Source: Anaerolineaceae bacterium UBA6133
GTDB taxonomy: Bacteria > Chloroflexota > Anaerolineae > Anaerolineales > Anaerolineaceae
Direction: 5' to 3'
Assembly (NCBI GenBank): GCA_002435825.1
Contig: DIVL01000009.1
Location: 7,539 to 19,151, forward strand
DNA length: 11,613 nt
The notes under the pieces are model-generated. The model searched no databases and had not been told where the DNA came from. It was given only the letters and a program-made list of their open reading frames with translations. The translations under genes and the position numbers were made by a program. The stretch's first letter is position 1. Each line of letters begins with the position of its first letter. Shown in pieces: positions 7,396 through 11,613 of this stretch.

Positions 7396-8823
7396 ATGTA
7401 CATCGACGAACGCAAGGACCTCTTTCGCAATTCGGGCAACCGCTCCAACCCCTACCGCATCATGCTCATCCTGCTGGTGATCGTGGTGCTCGTGGCCGTC
7501 CTGCGCGACTATGCCAGCGGCGAGATCTGGCCGCCTTTCGTGCCCACCCCCACGCCCACCCGCACGGTCAACTCCTTCATCACCGAAGGCGAAACCCACT
7601 TCCAGGCGGGCGACCTCGCAAAAGCGATCGAATCCTTCAACAAAGCTCTGGTCCTCGAGCCCAACAACACCGCCGTGCGCGTGGAACTCGCACGCATCCT
7701 CACCTACTCCTCCAGCAGCCTCACCACCGATCAGGAACGCCGCGACGCCCTCAACCAGGCTCTCTCCGTCATCGACATCGCCAAAGAAACCGAACCGACC
7801 AATTCCGACGTGCTTGCGGTGCGGGCTTTCGTTCTCAGCTGGCTTTCCAACCCCTCCTTGTCGGGGGAAATGTCCGAAGACTACCTCAACCAGGCGGAAG
7901 CCGAAGCCCTGGCAGCCATCCAGCTGGACCCCACCAACGCCCTCGCCAAAGCCTACTACGCCGAAGTGCTGATCGACCAATACAAACTGACACAGGCGCA
8001 GGACTACATCGCCCAGGCTCGCGAAAACGGCGAGCACCTGATGGACGTGCGCCGCGTCCAAGCCTATATCTACGAAATCCTCGGCGAATACAACCTCGCC
8101 ATCGAGTGGTACCAGAAAGCCATCGAGGTCACGCCCAACCTCACCTTCCTCTACATCCGCGCCGGCGTGCTCCACCGCTACCTGCGCCAGTACGCTATCG
8201 CCCTCGAGCTTTTTGAAAAAGCCGTCAATCTCAACCAGCAGCTCGGCATCCAGGACCCCATCCCCTACATGGCCATTGCCAACACCTACATCCGCGATGG
8301 TGAAGCCATGGCAGCCTCGCGCAATGCCTATCGCGCCCTCGAGATCAACCCCTACAACCCCGACACCTACGGTCAGGTGGGCGTTATCTATCACCGCGCG
8401 CGCAACTACGAGGGCGCCATCTTAGCCCTGCGCTGCGCCGTGGAAGGCTGCACCGCCGAGCAGACCTGCCTGGCGCGCGAGGAAGACCCCTGCGAATCGC
8501 AGATCGAGACCAGCCCGCTGCCACTTTCCGACTCCACCGTGCTCTACTACTATACCTACGGCTCCGTGCTGGCAGGTCTGCACCGCGATGGGTTGGACGA
8601 CTACTGCGACACTGCCGCGAAAGTCTTCCAGCAGGTGCGCGCGATGTATTCGGATGATGAGACCATCATGGCCATCGTGATCCCCAGCGAGAACATCTGC
8701 CGCATCAGCCCGGGCGAGACCTATCCCACCGCCACGCCGCTGCCGACGGTGGAGGGCACGCCCACCCCCGCCCCAACCGAAACCCCCTTCATCATCCCCA
8801 CCCCCGTCCTCCCCACGCCGTAA
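7396..8823 (+). CDS. Membrane-anchored tetratricopeptide-repeat protein (second paralogue, cysteine-rich insert)
   Basis: 475 residues. It has the same layout as its upstream neighbour: membrane helix at about 21-36, linker PPFVPTPTPTR (46-56), TPR units from about 58 to 346, and a Thr/Pro-rich tail from about 440. TPR units include AGDLAKAIESFNKALVLEPNN and LGEYNLAIEWYQKAIEVTPN. It begins 18 nt after the upstream stop, with no clear Shine-Dalgarno, so the two genes are probably co-transcribed and arose by tandem duplication. It has exactly six cysteines, all predicted outside the membrane: 347, 352, 358, 366, 404 and 435. The last two align with Cys369 and Cys400 of the paralogue. The first four lie in a short insert (residues 347-366) that the paralogue lacks. 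The role is unknown; a cell-surface scaffold is the inference. Confidence 0.9.
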   Translation: MYIDERKDLFRNSGNRSNPYRIMLILLVIVVLVAVLRDYASGEIWPPFVPTPTPTRTVNSFITEGETHFQAGDLAKAIESFNKALVLEPNNTAVRVELARILTYSSSSLTTDQERRDALNQALSVIDIAKETEPTNSDVLAVRAFVLSWLSNPSLSGEMSEDYLNQAEAEALAAIQLDPTNALAKAYYAEVLIDQYKLTQAQDYIAQARENGEHLMDVRRVQAYIYEILGEYNLAIEWYQKAIEVTPNLTFLYIRAGVLHRYLRQYAIALELFEKAVNLNQQLGIQDPIPYMAIANTYIRDGEAMAASRNAYRALEINPYNPDTYGQVGVIYHRARNYEGAILALRCAVEGCTAEQTCLAREEDPCESQIETSPLPLSDSTVLYYYTYGSVLAGLHRDGLDDYCDTAAKVFQQVRAMYSDDETIMAIVIPSENICRISPGETYPTATPLPTVEGTPTPAPTETPFIIPTPVLPTP

Positions 8824-8836
8824 GGTAAATTCTTTA

Positions 8837-8873
8837 CCCCCTCCGGGGAGGGGGAATCAAAGGGGGTGGATCC
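8837..8873. repeat. CCCCCT hairpin repeat, variant copy
   Basis: CCCCCTCC (8837-8844), GG, GGAGGGGG (8847-8854), then AATCAAAGGGGGTGGATCC. It lies 13 nt after the TPR stop. A further small palindrome, GTAAA-TTC-TTTAC, precedes it at 8825-8837. It may act as a transcription end for the TPR pair but has no T-tract. Confidence 0.6.
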
Positions 8874-8880
8874 TGTCACG

Positions 8881-8914
8881 TCATTGCGAGCGCCGCCAGG
8901 CGCGCGGCAATCTG
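8881..8914. repeat. ATTGCGAGCGCCGCCAGGCGCGC repeat, uninterrupted copy
   Basis: TCATTGCGAGCGCCG, CAGGCGCGC and GGCAATCTGC in succession, flanked by inverted ATTGC/GCAAT words. The second copy at 10927-10983 has the same sequence with 22 extra bases between GCGCGC and GGCAATC. Confidence 0.7.
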
Positions 8915-8950
8915 CATTAATTCTATATCTTCACCCCCCGGTTTCACCGT

Positions 8951-8968
8951 CCCCCTCTAAAAAGGGGG
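8951..8968. repeat. CCCCCT/AGGGGG hairpin
   Basis: CCCCCT (8951-8956), loop CTAAAA, AGGGGG (8963-8968). Related to the neighbouring CCCCCTCT family. Confidence 0.55.
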
Positions 8969-8980
8969 TAAATAAAGAGA

Positions 8981-9023
8981 CCCCCTCTTCAGAGGGGGAA
9001 TTAAAGGGGGTGGTCGAAGATCC
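8981..9023. repeat. CCCCCTCT hairpin repeat, full copy
   Basis: CCCCCTCT (8981-8988), TC, AGAGGGGG (8991-8998), followed by AATTAAAGGGGGTGGTCGAAGATCC. The same full unit occurs at 9824-9866, and parts of it at 8837, 9285, 9968, 11003 and 11148. Confidence 0.7.
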
Positions 9024-9040
9024 GTGTTGTTGTAGGCCGG

Positions 9041-9059
9041 ACATCGTGCCCGTTGGGTA
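9041..9059. repeat. 19-bp micro-insert before TTGCG, copy 1
   Basis: ACATCGTGCCCGTTGGGTA, directly followed by TTGCG and directly preceded by GTAGGCCGG. It has a small CCC/GGG hairpin potential. Confidence 0.6.
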
Positions 9060-9082
9060 TTGCGAATGCCATTAATCTGTCA

Positions 9083-9100
9083 CATCGTGCCCGTAGGGTA
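9083..9100. repeat. 18-bp micro-insert before TTGCG, copy 2
   Basis: CATCGTGCCCGTAGGGTA, directly followed by the TTGCG that begins the inverted-end element at 9101. It is identical to the copy at 11181-11198. Confidence 0.65.
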
Positions 9101-9266
9101 TTGCGAACCTCTTTTGTGACACGCAGTGTACTATTTCGTAAGCAATCTAAACTCCTGGCAAACCAGCACATTTGCGGTAACAGGATCACAGTTAAAATTC
9201 ACGAAGTGCGTGTGAACACCTCACGTACTTGAGTGCAAACAGTTGAGATTGCTTCGTCCCTCGCAA
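9101..9266 (-). repeat. Inverted-end element, copy 1 (long form, opposite orientation)
   Basis: Begins TTGCGAACCTCTTTTGTG and ends CCTCGCAA. Read on the minus strand it matches the plus-oriented copies at 10004, 10206, 10407, 11199 and 11404 over its whole length. It contains the 21-bp module (9119-9139) that short copies lack. It has diverged more than the others in the left third. Confidence 0.75.
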
Positions 9267-9302
9267 TGACAGAACCATTAGTTAGGGGGTGGATCCGTGA
9301 CA

Positions 9303-9330
9303 TGTGCCCGCAGTGAAACGGAGGGTAAGC
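9303..9330. repeat. GTGCCCGCAGTGAAAC...GGGTAAGC repeat, copy 1
   Basis: TGTGCCCGCAGTGAAAC followed by GGAGGGTAAGC. Near-identical words are at 9871-9900 and 11031-11057. GCCC and GGGT can pair across the loop. Confidence 0.6.
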
Positions 9331-9363
9331 GCCAATACCAGCTGCGATCCTTCTCTCCCGGGG

Positions 9364-9390
9364 TATTTCCGTTATTTCCGCTATTTCCGC
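9364..9390. repeat. Triple tandem 9-mer TATTTCCG(T/C)
   Basis: Three consecutive units: TATTTCCGT, TATTTCCGC, TATTTCCGC. A simple-sequence tract with no obvious gene around it. Confidence 0.8.
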
Positions 9391-9451
9391 TGTTTTTTGA
9401 CGGCACAGAAATGCAGAATAAATGGAAAAACTGGTTGGTTGTTAAAGTGCG

Positions 9452-9469
9452 AGACCTGAGGGCAGGTCT
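9452..9469. repeat. AGACCT/AGGTCT palindrome
   Basis: AGACCT (9452-9457), loop GAGGGC, AGGTCT (9464-9469). The word GAGACCTGAGGG also occurs inverted at 160-173, at the other end of the window. Confidence 0.6.
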
Positions 9470-9567
9470 TTGGCTCCAGTATGGCACAAATGTTCTATTT
9501 TGGCAAGTAAGAAAGGTTTTGCGTAATGGAATGCTCACCCACACACCAATCCACGCACAATATCAGG

Positions 9568-9638
9568 GTAGGGGCGAAGCGTCTGCCATAATCGCTCCGC
9601 CTCACCACATTTCATCATCAAGGACGCTTCGCCCCTAC
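9568..9638. repeat. Perfect 16-bp inverted repeat (GTAGGGGCGAAGCGTC)
   Basis: GTAGGGGCGAAGCGTC (9568-9583) and GACGCTTCGCCCCTAC (9623-9638) are exact complements separated by 39 bp with no coding content. This has the form of a miniature hairpin element. Confidence 0.75.
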
Positions 9639-9699
9639 GACCAAATGAGACATTGGAAAGTCCTTGGGCTTCCCTCGCGCAAGGAATATCTTTTCGTAG

Positions 9700-9730
9700 G
9701 CCGGATTCCGTAGTTGAATCCGGCTTTTTT
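9700..9730 (+). terminator. Hairpin plus T6, intrinsic-terminator shaped
   Basis: GCCGGATTC (9700-9708), loop CGTAGTT, GAATCCGGC (9716-9724), followed by TTTTTT (9725-9730). By shape it is a good rho-independent terminator on the plus strand, but no plus-strand gene lies closer than the TPR gene that ends at 8823. The outer word GTAGGCCGG...ATCCGGC is also the frame of the duplicated segments at 9906 and 11063, so it may be a repeat. Confidence 0.5.
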
Positions 9731-9786
9731 CGGCCAATCCCTCCCGGGGTAAGGATGAACAATGACACTCTCCCCCGCTTCGCGGA

Positions 9787-9804
9787 CCCTCCCTCGAGGG
9801 AGGG
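9787..9804. repeat. Perfect 18-bp palindrome
   Basis: CCCTCCCTC followed directly by GAGGGAGGG, self-complementary without a loop. Confidence 0.7.
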
Positions 9805-9823
9805 CTATACCTTTGCCTTATCA

Positions 9824-9866
9824 CCCCCTCTTTAGAGGGGGAATCGAAGGGGGTGGTCGAAGATCC
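9824..9866. repeat. CCCCCTCT hairpin repeat, full copy 2
   Basis: CCCCCTCT (9824-9831), TT, AGAGGGGG (9834-9841), followed by AATCGAAGGGGGTGGTCGAAGATCC. It differs from the 8981 copy at only a few positions. Confidence 0.7.
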
Positions 9867-9870
9867 TCGG

Positions 9871-9900
9871 CCTGTGCCCGCAGTGAACCGGAGGGTAAGC
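9871..9900. repeat. GTGCCCGCAGTGAAC...GGGTAAGC repeat, copy 2
   Basis: CCTGTGCCCGCAGTGAACCG followed by GAGGGTAAGC. It lies between GATCC and GTTGTAGGCCGG, where the related locus at 9021-9040 has almost nothing. Confidence 0.6.
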
Positions 9901-9930
9901 ATAGTTGTAGGCCGGTTTGCGATTCACCTG

Positions 9931-9952
9931 CCCCTGAGCGCAGCGAATGGGG
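9931..9952. repeat. CCCC/GGGG hairpin with TGAGCGCAGCGAA loop
   Basis: CCCC (9931-9934), TGAGCGCAGCGAAT, GGGG (9949-9952). The matching segment at 11103-11126 holds a decayed version (CTCCTGAGGATACCGAATGGGG-like), so this part is common to both duplicates. Confidence 0.55.
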
Positions 9953-10003
9953 TTCTATCCGGCAAATAGGGGGAATCGAAGGGGGTGGTCGCCTATCTTG
10001 TCG

Positions 10004-10149
10004 TTGCGGGGAACGAAGCAATCTAAACTGTTTGCCATCAAGGGAAATATGCGGTTCACAAGCACATCGTGAATTTTGACTGTTGTCCTGTTACCTCAAA
10101 CGTATTGGTCTGCCAGGAGTTTAGATTGCTTCACAAAAGAGTTTCGCAA
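10004..10149 (+). repeat. Inverted-end element, copy 2 (short form)
   Basis: 146 bp from TTGCG to CGCAA. GAAGCAATCTAAACT (10015-10029) and AGTTTAGATTGCTTC (10118-10132) are a perfect 15-bp inverted repeat 88 bp apart. The interior has no open frame. It lacks the 21-bp module. First unit of a tandem array with a period of about 202 bp. Confidence 0.8.
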
Positions 10150-10205
10150 TGACAGATGAAAATCTGCTGCTGGTTGAGTCATTGCGAACACCTTCTAATC
10201 TGTCC

Positions 10206-10350
10206 TTGCGAGGAAAGAAGCAATCTAAAATGTGTGTCCTAAAGCACATGAGAGGTTCACACGCACTTCGTGAATTTTGACTGTTGTCCTGTTACCTCAA
10301 ACGTATTGGTCTGACAGGAGTTTAGATTGCTTCACAAAAGAGGTTCGCAA
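10206..10350 (+). repeat. Inverted-end element, copy 3 (short form)
   Basis: 145 bp, the second unit of the tandem array. The left arm and the adjoining 20 bases are diverged (GAAGCAATCTAAAATGTGTG), but the right two thirds, from GTGAATTTTGACTGTTG onward, are almost identical to copy 2. Linkers 10150-10205 and 10351-10406 are near-identical too. Confidence 0.8.
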
Positions 10351-10406
10351 TGACAGATGAAAATCTGCTGCTGGTTCAGACATTGCGAACACCTTCTAAT
10401 CTGTCC

Positions 10407-10573
10407 TTGCGAGGAACGAAGCAATCTAAACTGTTTGCCATCAAGGGATATATGCGGTTCACAAACCTTCGTGAATGTTGGCCAAGATTATTCTGTCTCA
10501 TAAGTTTCTAGTCCGCCAGGAGTTTAGATTGTTTACGGAATAGTACACTACGTATCACAAAAAATGTTCGCAA
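10407..10573 (+). repeat. Inverted-end element, copy 4 (long form)
   Basis: 167 bp, the third unit. It carries the 21-bp module at 10535-10555 and more point changes on the right side. It ends 30 nt before the stop of the GIY-YIG gene. Confidence 0.78.
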
Positions 10574-10603
10574 TGAAAGACTAAAGACAACTCATCAACG
10601 TAC

Positions 10604-10891
10604 TTACCAATCTGCCGACAGGTCCTTCCACTCTGGATTTTGCTGTTCGATCAACGCAATCTTCTTAGCGCGGCTTCCCCCCTTAATCCTTTTCTCCTCA
10701 GCGATGGCACTATACACATCATTTGTCTCTGCAAAATACACCAGATATTTTGACTTATATCGCGAAGTGAAACCTCCACCCTGACCATTCTTATGCTGCC
10801 AGATGCGTTGGGGCAGGTTGTTGGTTATGCCAGTATATAAGGTCTGGTGGGAGCTGTCGGTGATGATGTATACAAAGTATGTTTTGGTCAT
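10604..10891 (-). CDS. Small GIY-YIG nuclease-domain protein (UPF0213/YhbQ-like)
   Basis: A 95-residue stand-alone GIY-YIG domain. The family core is V7-Y8-I9 and Y19-T20-G21 in the arrangement VYIIT...LYTGITNN, with R29 in NNLPQRIWQHK and a metal-ligand Glu in AIAEEKRIKGG (65 or 66). All expected catalytic positions are present, so it can probably nick or cut DNA, but the target is unknown. Length is normal for the family. No Shine-Dalgarno is visible; a TAAAAT hexamer (complement of 10898-10903) lies 6 nt before the ATG, which suggests a leaderless transcript. The gene looks more AT-rich than dinG and the TPR genes and sits between repeat copies on both sides. Both features fit a recently acquired or repeat-associated gene. 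It could also be an ordinary YhbQ-type repair accessory protein. Confidence 0.93.
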   Translation of the reverse strand: MTKTYFVYIITDSSHQTLYTGITNNLPQRIWQHKNGQGGGFTSRYKSKYLVYFAETNDVYSAIAEEKRIKGGSRAKKIALIEQQNPEWKDLSADW

Positions 10892-10897
10892 GCGAAT

Positions 10898-10903
10898 ATT
10901 TTA
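10898..10903 (-). promoter_or_regulatory. Possible -10 for the GIY-YIG gene
   Basis: The complement reads TAAAAT, 6 nt before the ATG. This is the same geometry as dinG (TATAAT, 7 nt). No clear -35 at normal spacing, so confidence is low. Confidence 0.4.
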
Positions 10904-10926
10904 CTGTAGCACGGATGTTTTATCTG

Positions 10927-10983
10927 TCATTGCGAACGCCGTCAGGCGCGCCTGTGCCCGCGGAGTAGAGTACGGCAATCTGC
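10927..10983. repeat. ATTGCGAACGCCGTCAGGCGCGC repeat, interrupted copy
   Basis: Same repeat as 8881-8914 but with 22 extra bases (10952-10973, beginning CTGTGCCCGC and ending GAGTAC) between GCGCGC and GGCAATCTGC. Confidence 0.7.
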
Positions 10984-11002
10984 CTTTATTACTTTGTCCC
11001 GA

Positions 11003-11023
11003 CCCCCTCTTGGTCGAAGATCC
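11003..11023. repeat. CCCCCTCT repeat, internally deleted copy
   Basis: CCCCCTCT is joined directly to TGGTCGAAGATCC. Compared with 8981-9023, 22 bases are missing: the right arm of the hairpin and the following spacer. Confidence 0.65.
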
Positions 11024-11026
11024 GTG

Positions 11027-11060
11027 ACCTCTGCCCGCAGTGAAACATAGGGTAAGCGTA
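11027..11060. repeat. 34-bp insert with GCCCGCAGTGAAAC...GGGTAAGC
   Basis: Lies between TCCGTG and GTTGTAGGCC. At the related locus (9021-9038) the same flanks are separated by only TT, which defines this as an insert of about 32-34 bp. Confidence 0.6.
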
Positions 11061-11072
11061 GTTGTAGGCCGG

Positions 11073-11091
11073 ACATCATGCCCTCGGGGTA
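11073..11091. repeat. 19-bp micro-insert before TTGCG, copy 3
   Basis: ACATCATGCCCTCGGGGTA between GTAGGCCGG and TTGCG. The left duplicate (9911-9921) has only one extra T at this point. Confidence 0.6.
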
Positions 11092-11180
11092 TTGCGTATC
11101 ACCTGCTCCTGAGGATACCGAATGGGGTTCAATCCGGCAAATAAGTGGGAAACTACAGGGGGTGGTCACCTATCTTGTCG

Positions 11181-11198
11181 CATCGTGCCCGTAGGGTA
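11181..11198. repeat. 18-bp micro-insert before TTGCG, copy 4
   Basis: CATCGTGCCCGTAGGGTA between CTATCTTGTCG and TTGCGAGGAACG. The left duplicate has CTATCTTGTCG joined directly to TTGCG at 10003/10004. Confidence 0.7.
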
Positions 11199-11365
11199 TT
11201 GCGAGGAACGAAGCAATCTAAACTGTTTGCCATCAAGGGATAGATGCGGTACACACGCACATCGTGAATGTTGACCGTTATCCTGTTAACTCAAACGTAT
11301 TGGTCTGCCAAGAGTTTAGATTGCTTACGAAATAGTACACTGCGTGTCACAAAAGAGGTTCGCAA
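11199..11365 (+). repeat. Inverted-end element, copy 5 (long form)
   Basis: 167 bp from TTGCG to CGCAA, with GAAGCAATCTAAACT at 11210-11224 and the 21-bp module at 11327-11347. Its last third matches copy 1 (minus strand) very closely. Confidence 0.8.
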
Positions 11366-11403
11366 TAACAGTGGAGCAGGCCAGACATTGTGCCCTTCTG
11401 TCC

Positions 11404-11549
11404 TTGCGAGGAACGAAGCAATCTAAACTTTTTGCCATCAAGGGATATACGCGGTTCAATTGCACTTCGTGAATTTTAACCGTGATCCTGTTACCTCAAA
11501 CGGTTTGGTCTGCCAGGAGTTTAGATTGCTTCACAAAAAAGGTTCGCAA
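11404..11549 (+). repeat. Inverted-end element, copy 6 (short form)
   Basis: 146 bp from TTGCG to CGCAA, lacking the 21-bp module. It starts 205 bp after copy 5, so copies 5 and 6 form a second pair with nearly the same spacing as copies 2 to 4. Confidence 0.78.
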
Positions 11550-11613
11550 TGACGGATTAGAAGGCATTCGCAATCTGAACAAATTCTTTGTCTTCACCCC
11601 CCGATTACATCGT

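Larger units (their letters stand above)
9855..10003. repeat. Duplicated segment, left copy
   Basis: Runs GGTCGAAGATCC, GTGCCCGCAGTGAA...GGGTAAGC, GTTGTAGGCCGG, TTGCGATTCACCTG, CCCCTGAG...GAATGGGG, ATCCGGCAAAT, GGGGGTGGTC, CTATCTTGTCG. The same modules occur in the same order at 11012-11180. It is followed by an inverted-end element in both places. Confidence 0.7.
8824..10603. other. Repeat island, left part, without supported genes
   Basis: About 1.8 kb made mostly of dispersed and tandem repeats, listed separately. They include the CCCCCTCT hairpin family, the GCCGCCAGGCGCGC core, micro-inserts ending at TTGCG, four copies of the 146/167-bp inverted-end element, a 16-bp inverted repeat and several palindromes. 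Open frames here (for example 9297-9713) read straight through repeats and carry translated repeat words, so I regard none as a gene. Less repetitive sequence remains at about 9331-9560, for which I see no function. Confidence 0.75.
11012..11180. repeat. Duplicated segment, right copy
   Basis: Same module order as 9855-10003, ending CTATCTTGTCG. It carries a 19-bp micro-insert at 11073-11091, where the left copy has a single T, and is followed by an 18-bp micro-insert that the left copy lacks. Confidence 0.7.
10892..11613. other. Repeat island, right part, without supported genes
   Basis: Holds the interrupted GCGCGC repeat, the right copy of the duplicated segment, two inverted-end elements (11199 and 11404) and micro-inserts. 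The last bases, TCTTCACCCCCCG near 11593, repeat the word at 8929-8940, so the island continues beyond the window. No gene is supported. Confidence 0.75.

Noticed and set aside
7153..8394. Long (413-codon) minus-strand open frame opposite the TPR genes
   Set aside because: It is the antisense shadow of high-GC TPR coding sequence. It spans the border of both genes, and its Gly/Val/Asp/His-rich composition is typical of antisense frames.
9297..9713. 138-codon plus-strand open frame in the repeat island
   Set aside because: It starts inside a GTGCCCGCAGTGAAAC repeat, runs through the triple 9-mer and the 16-bp inverted repeat, has no ribosome binding site, and its protein is not recognisable.
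9762..10079. 105-codon plus-strand open frame
   Set aside because: Composed of translated repeat words (ARSEPEGK- and PERSEWG-type peptides arise from the repeats) with no recognisable fold or Shine-Dalgarno.
10004..10573. CRISPR array
   Set aside because: Repeats are about 145-167 bp long with similar, not unique, 56-bp linkers. No 25-40 bp direct repeats with unique spacers and no cas genes.
8880..11613. Complete insertion sequence
   Set aside because: No transposase frame is present; the only gene is a 95-residue GIY-YIG protein, which is not a known transposase.

Overview
This window looks like a piece of a Chloroflexota genome, most likely Anaerolineae-like. The grounds are the membrane-anchored TPR proteins with Pro/Thr linkers of the PTPTP type, a long DinG that carries an N-terminal exonuclease domain, and a soluble HEAT-repeat protein with a very acidic tail next to a site-2 protease. 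The phylum is an inference from gene style. There is no rRNA, tRNA or taxonomic marker here.

Region 1-2945. A short non-coding stretch at the left edge holds a palindromic repeat core. It is followed by a three-gene minus-strand operon: rseP-like site-2 protease, then a HEAT-repeat acidic protein, then acylphosphatase. The genes are tightly packed: 9 nt separate the first two and 4 nt overlap between the last two, each with a good Shine-Dalgarno. The rseP promoter lies back to back with that of dinG. Region 2953-8823. On the plus strand are dinG (DEDDh exonuclease plus XPD-like helicase), a 339-nt hairpin-bearing gap, and two tandem paralogous TPR proteins with one N-terminal transmembrane anchor each. 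The TPR pair is probably co-transcribed from a recognisable sigma70-type promoter.

Region 8824-11613. Almost 2.8 kb is a repeat island containing a single small gene, a minus-strand GIY-YIG nuclease that looks more AT-rich than the housekeeping genes. The island holds six copies of a 146/167-bp element with inverted ends (TTGCGA...GAAGCAATCTAAACT), three of them in a roughly 202-bp tandem array. It also holds several copies of a CCCCCTCT/AGAGGGGG hairpin unit, a duplicated segment of about 170 bp, and several independent palindromes. Comparing duplicated copies inside the window shows very short hairpin-like inserts (18-37 bp, core GTGCCCG...GGTA). These are present in one copy and absent at the equivalent position in another, usually immediately before TTGCG. 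This nested set of micro-inserts, with a small nuclease gene in the middle, is the most interesting signal.

The protein-coding genes are mostly housekeeping: envelope proteolysis, DNA repair, a small phosphatase and cell-surface TPR scaffolds. No CRISPR array, complete insertion sequence, phage gene or classical defence operon was seen.
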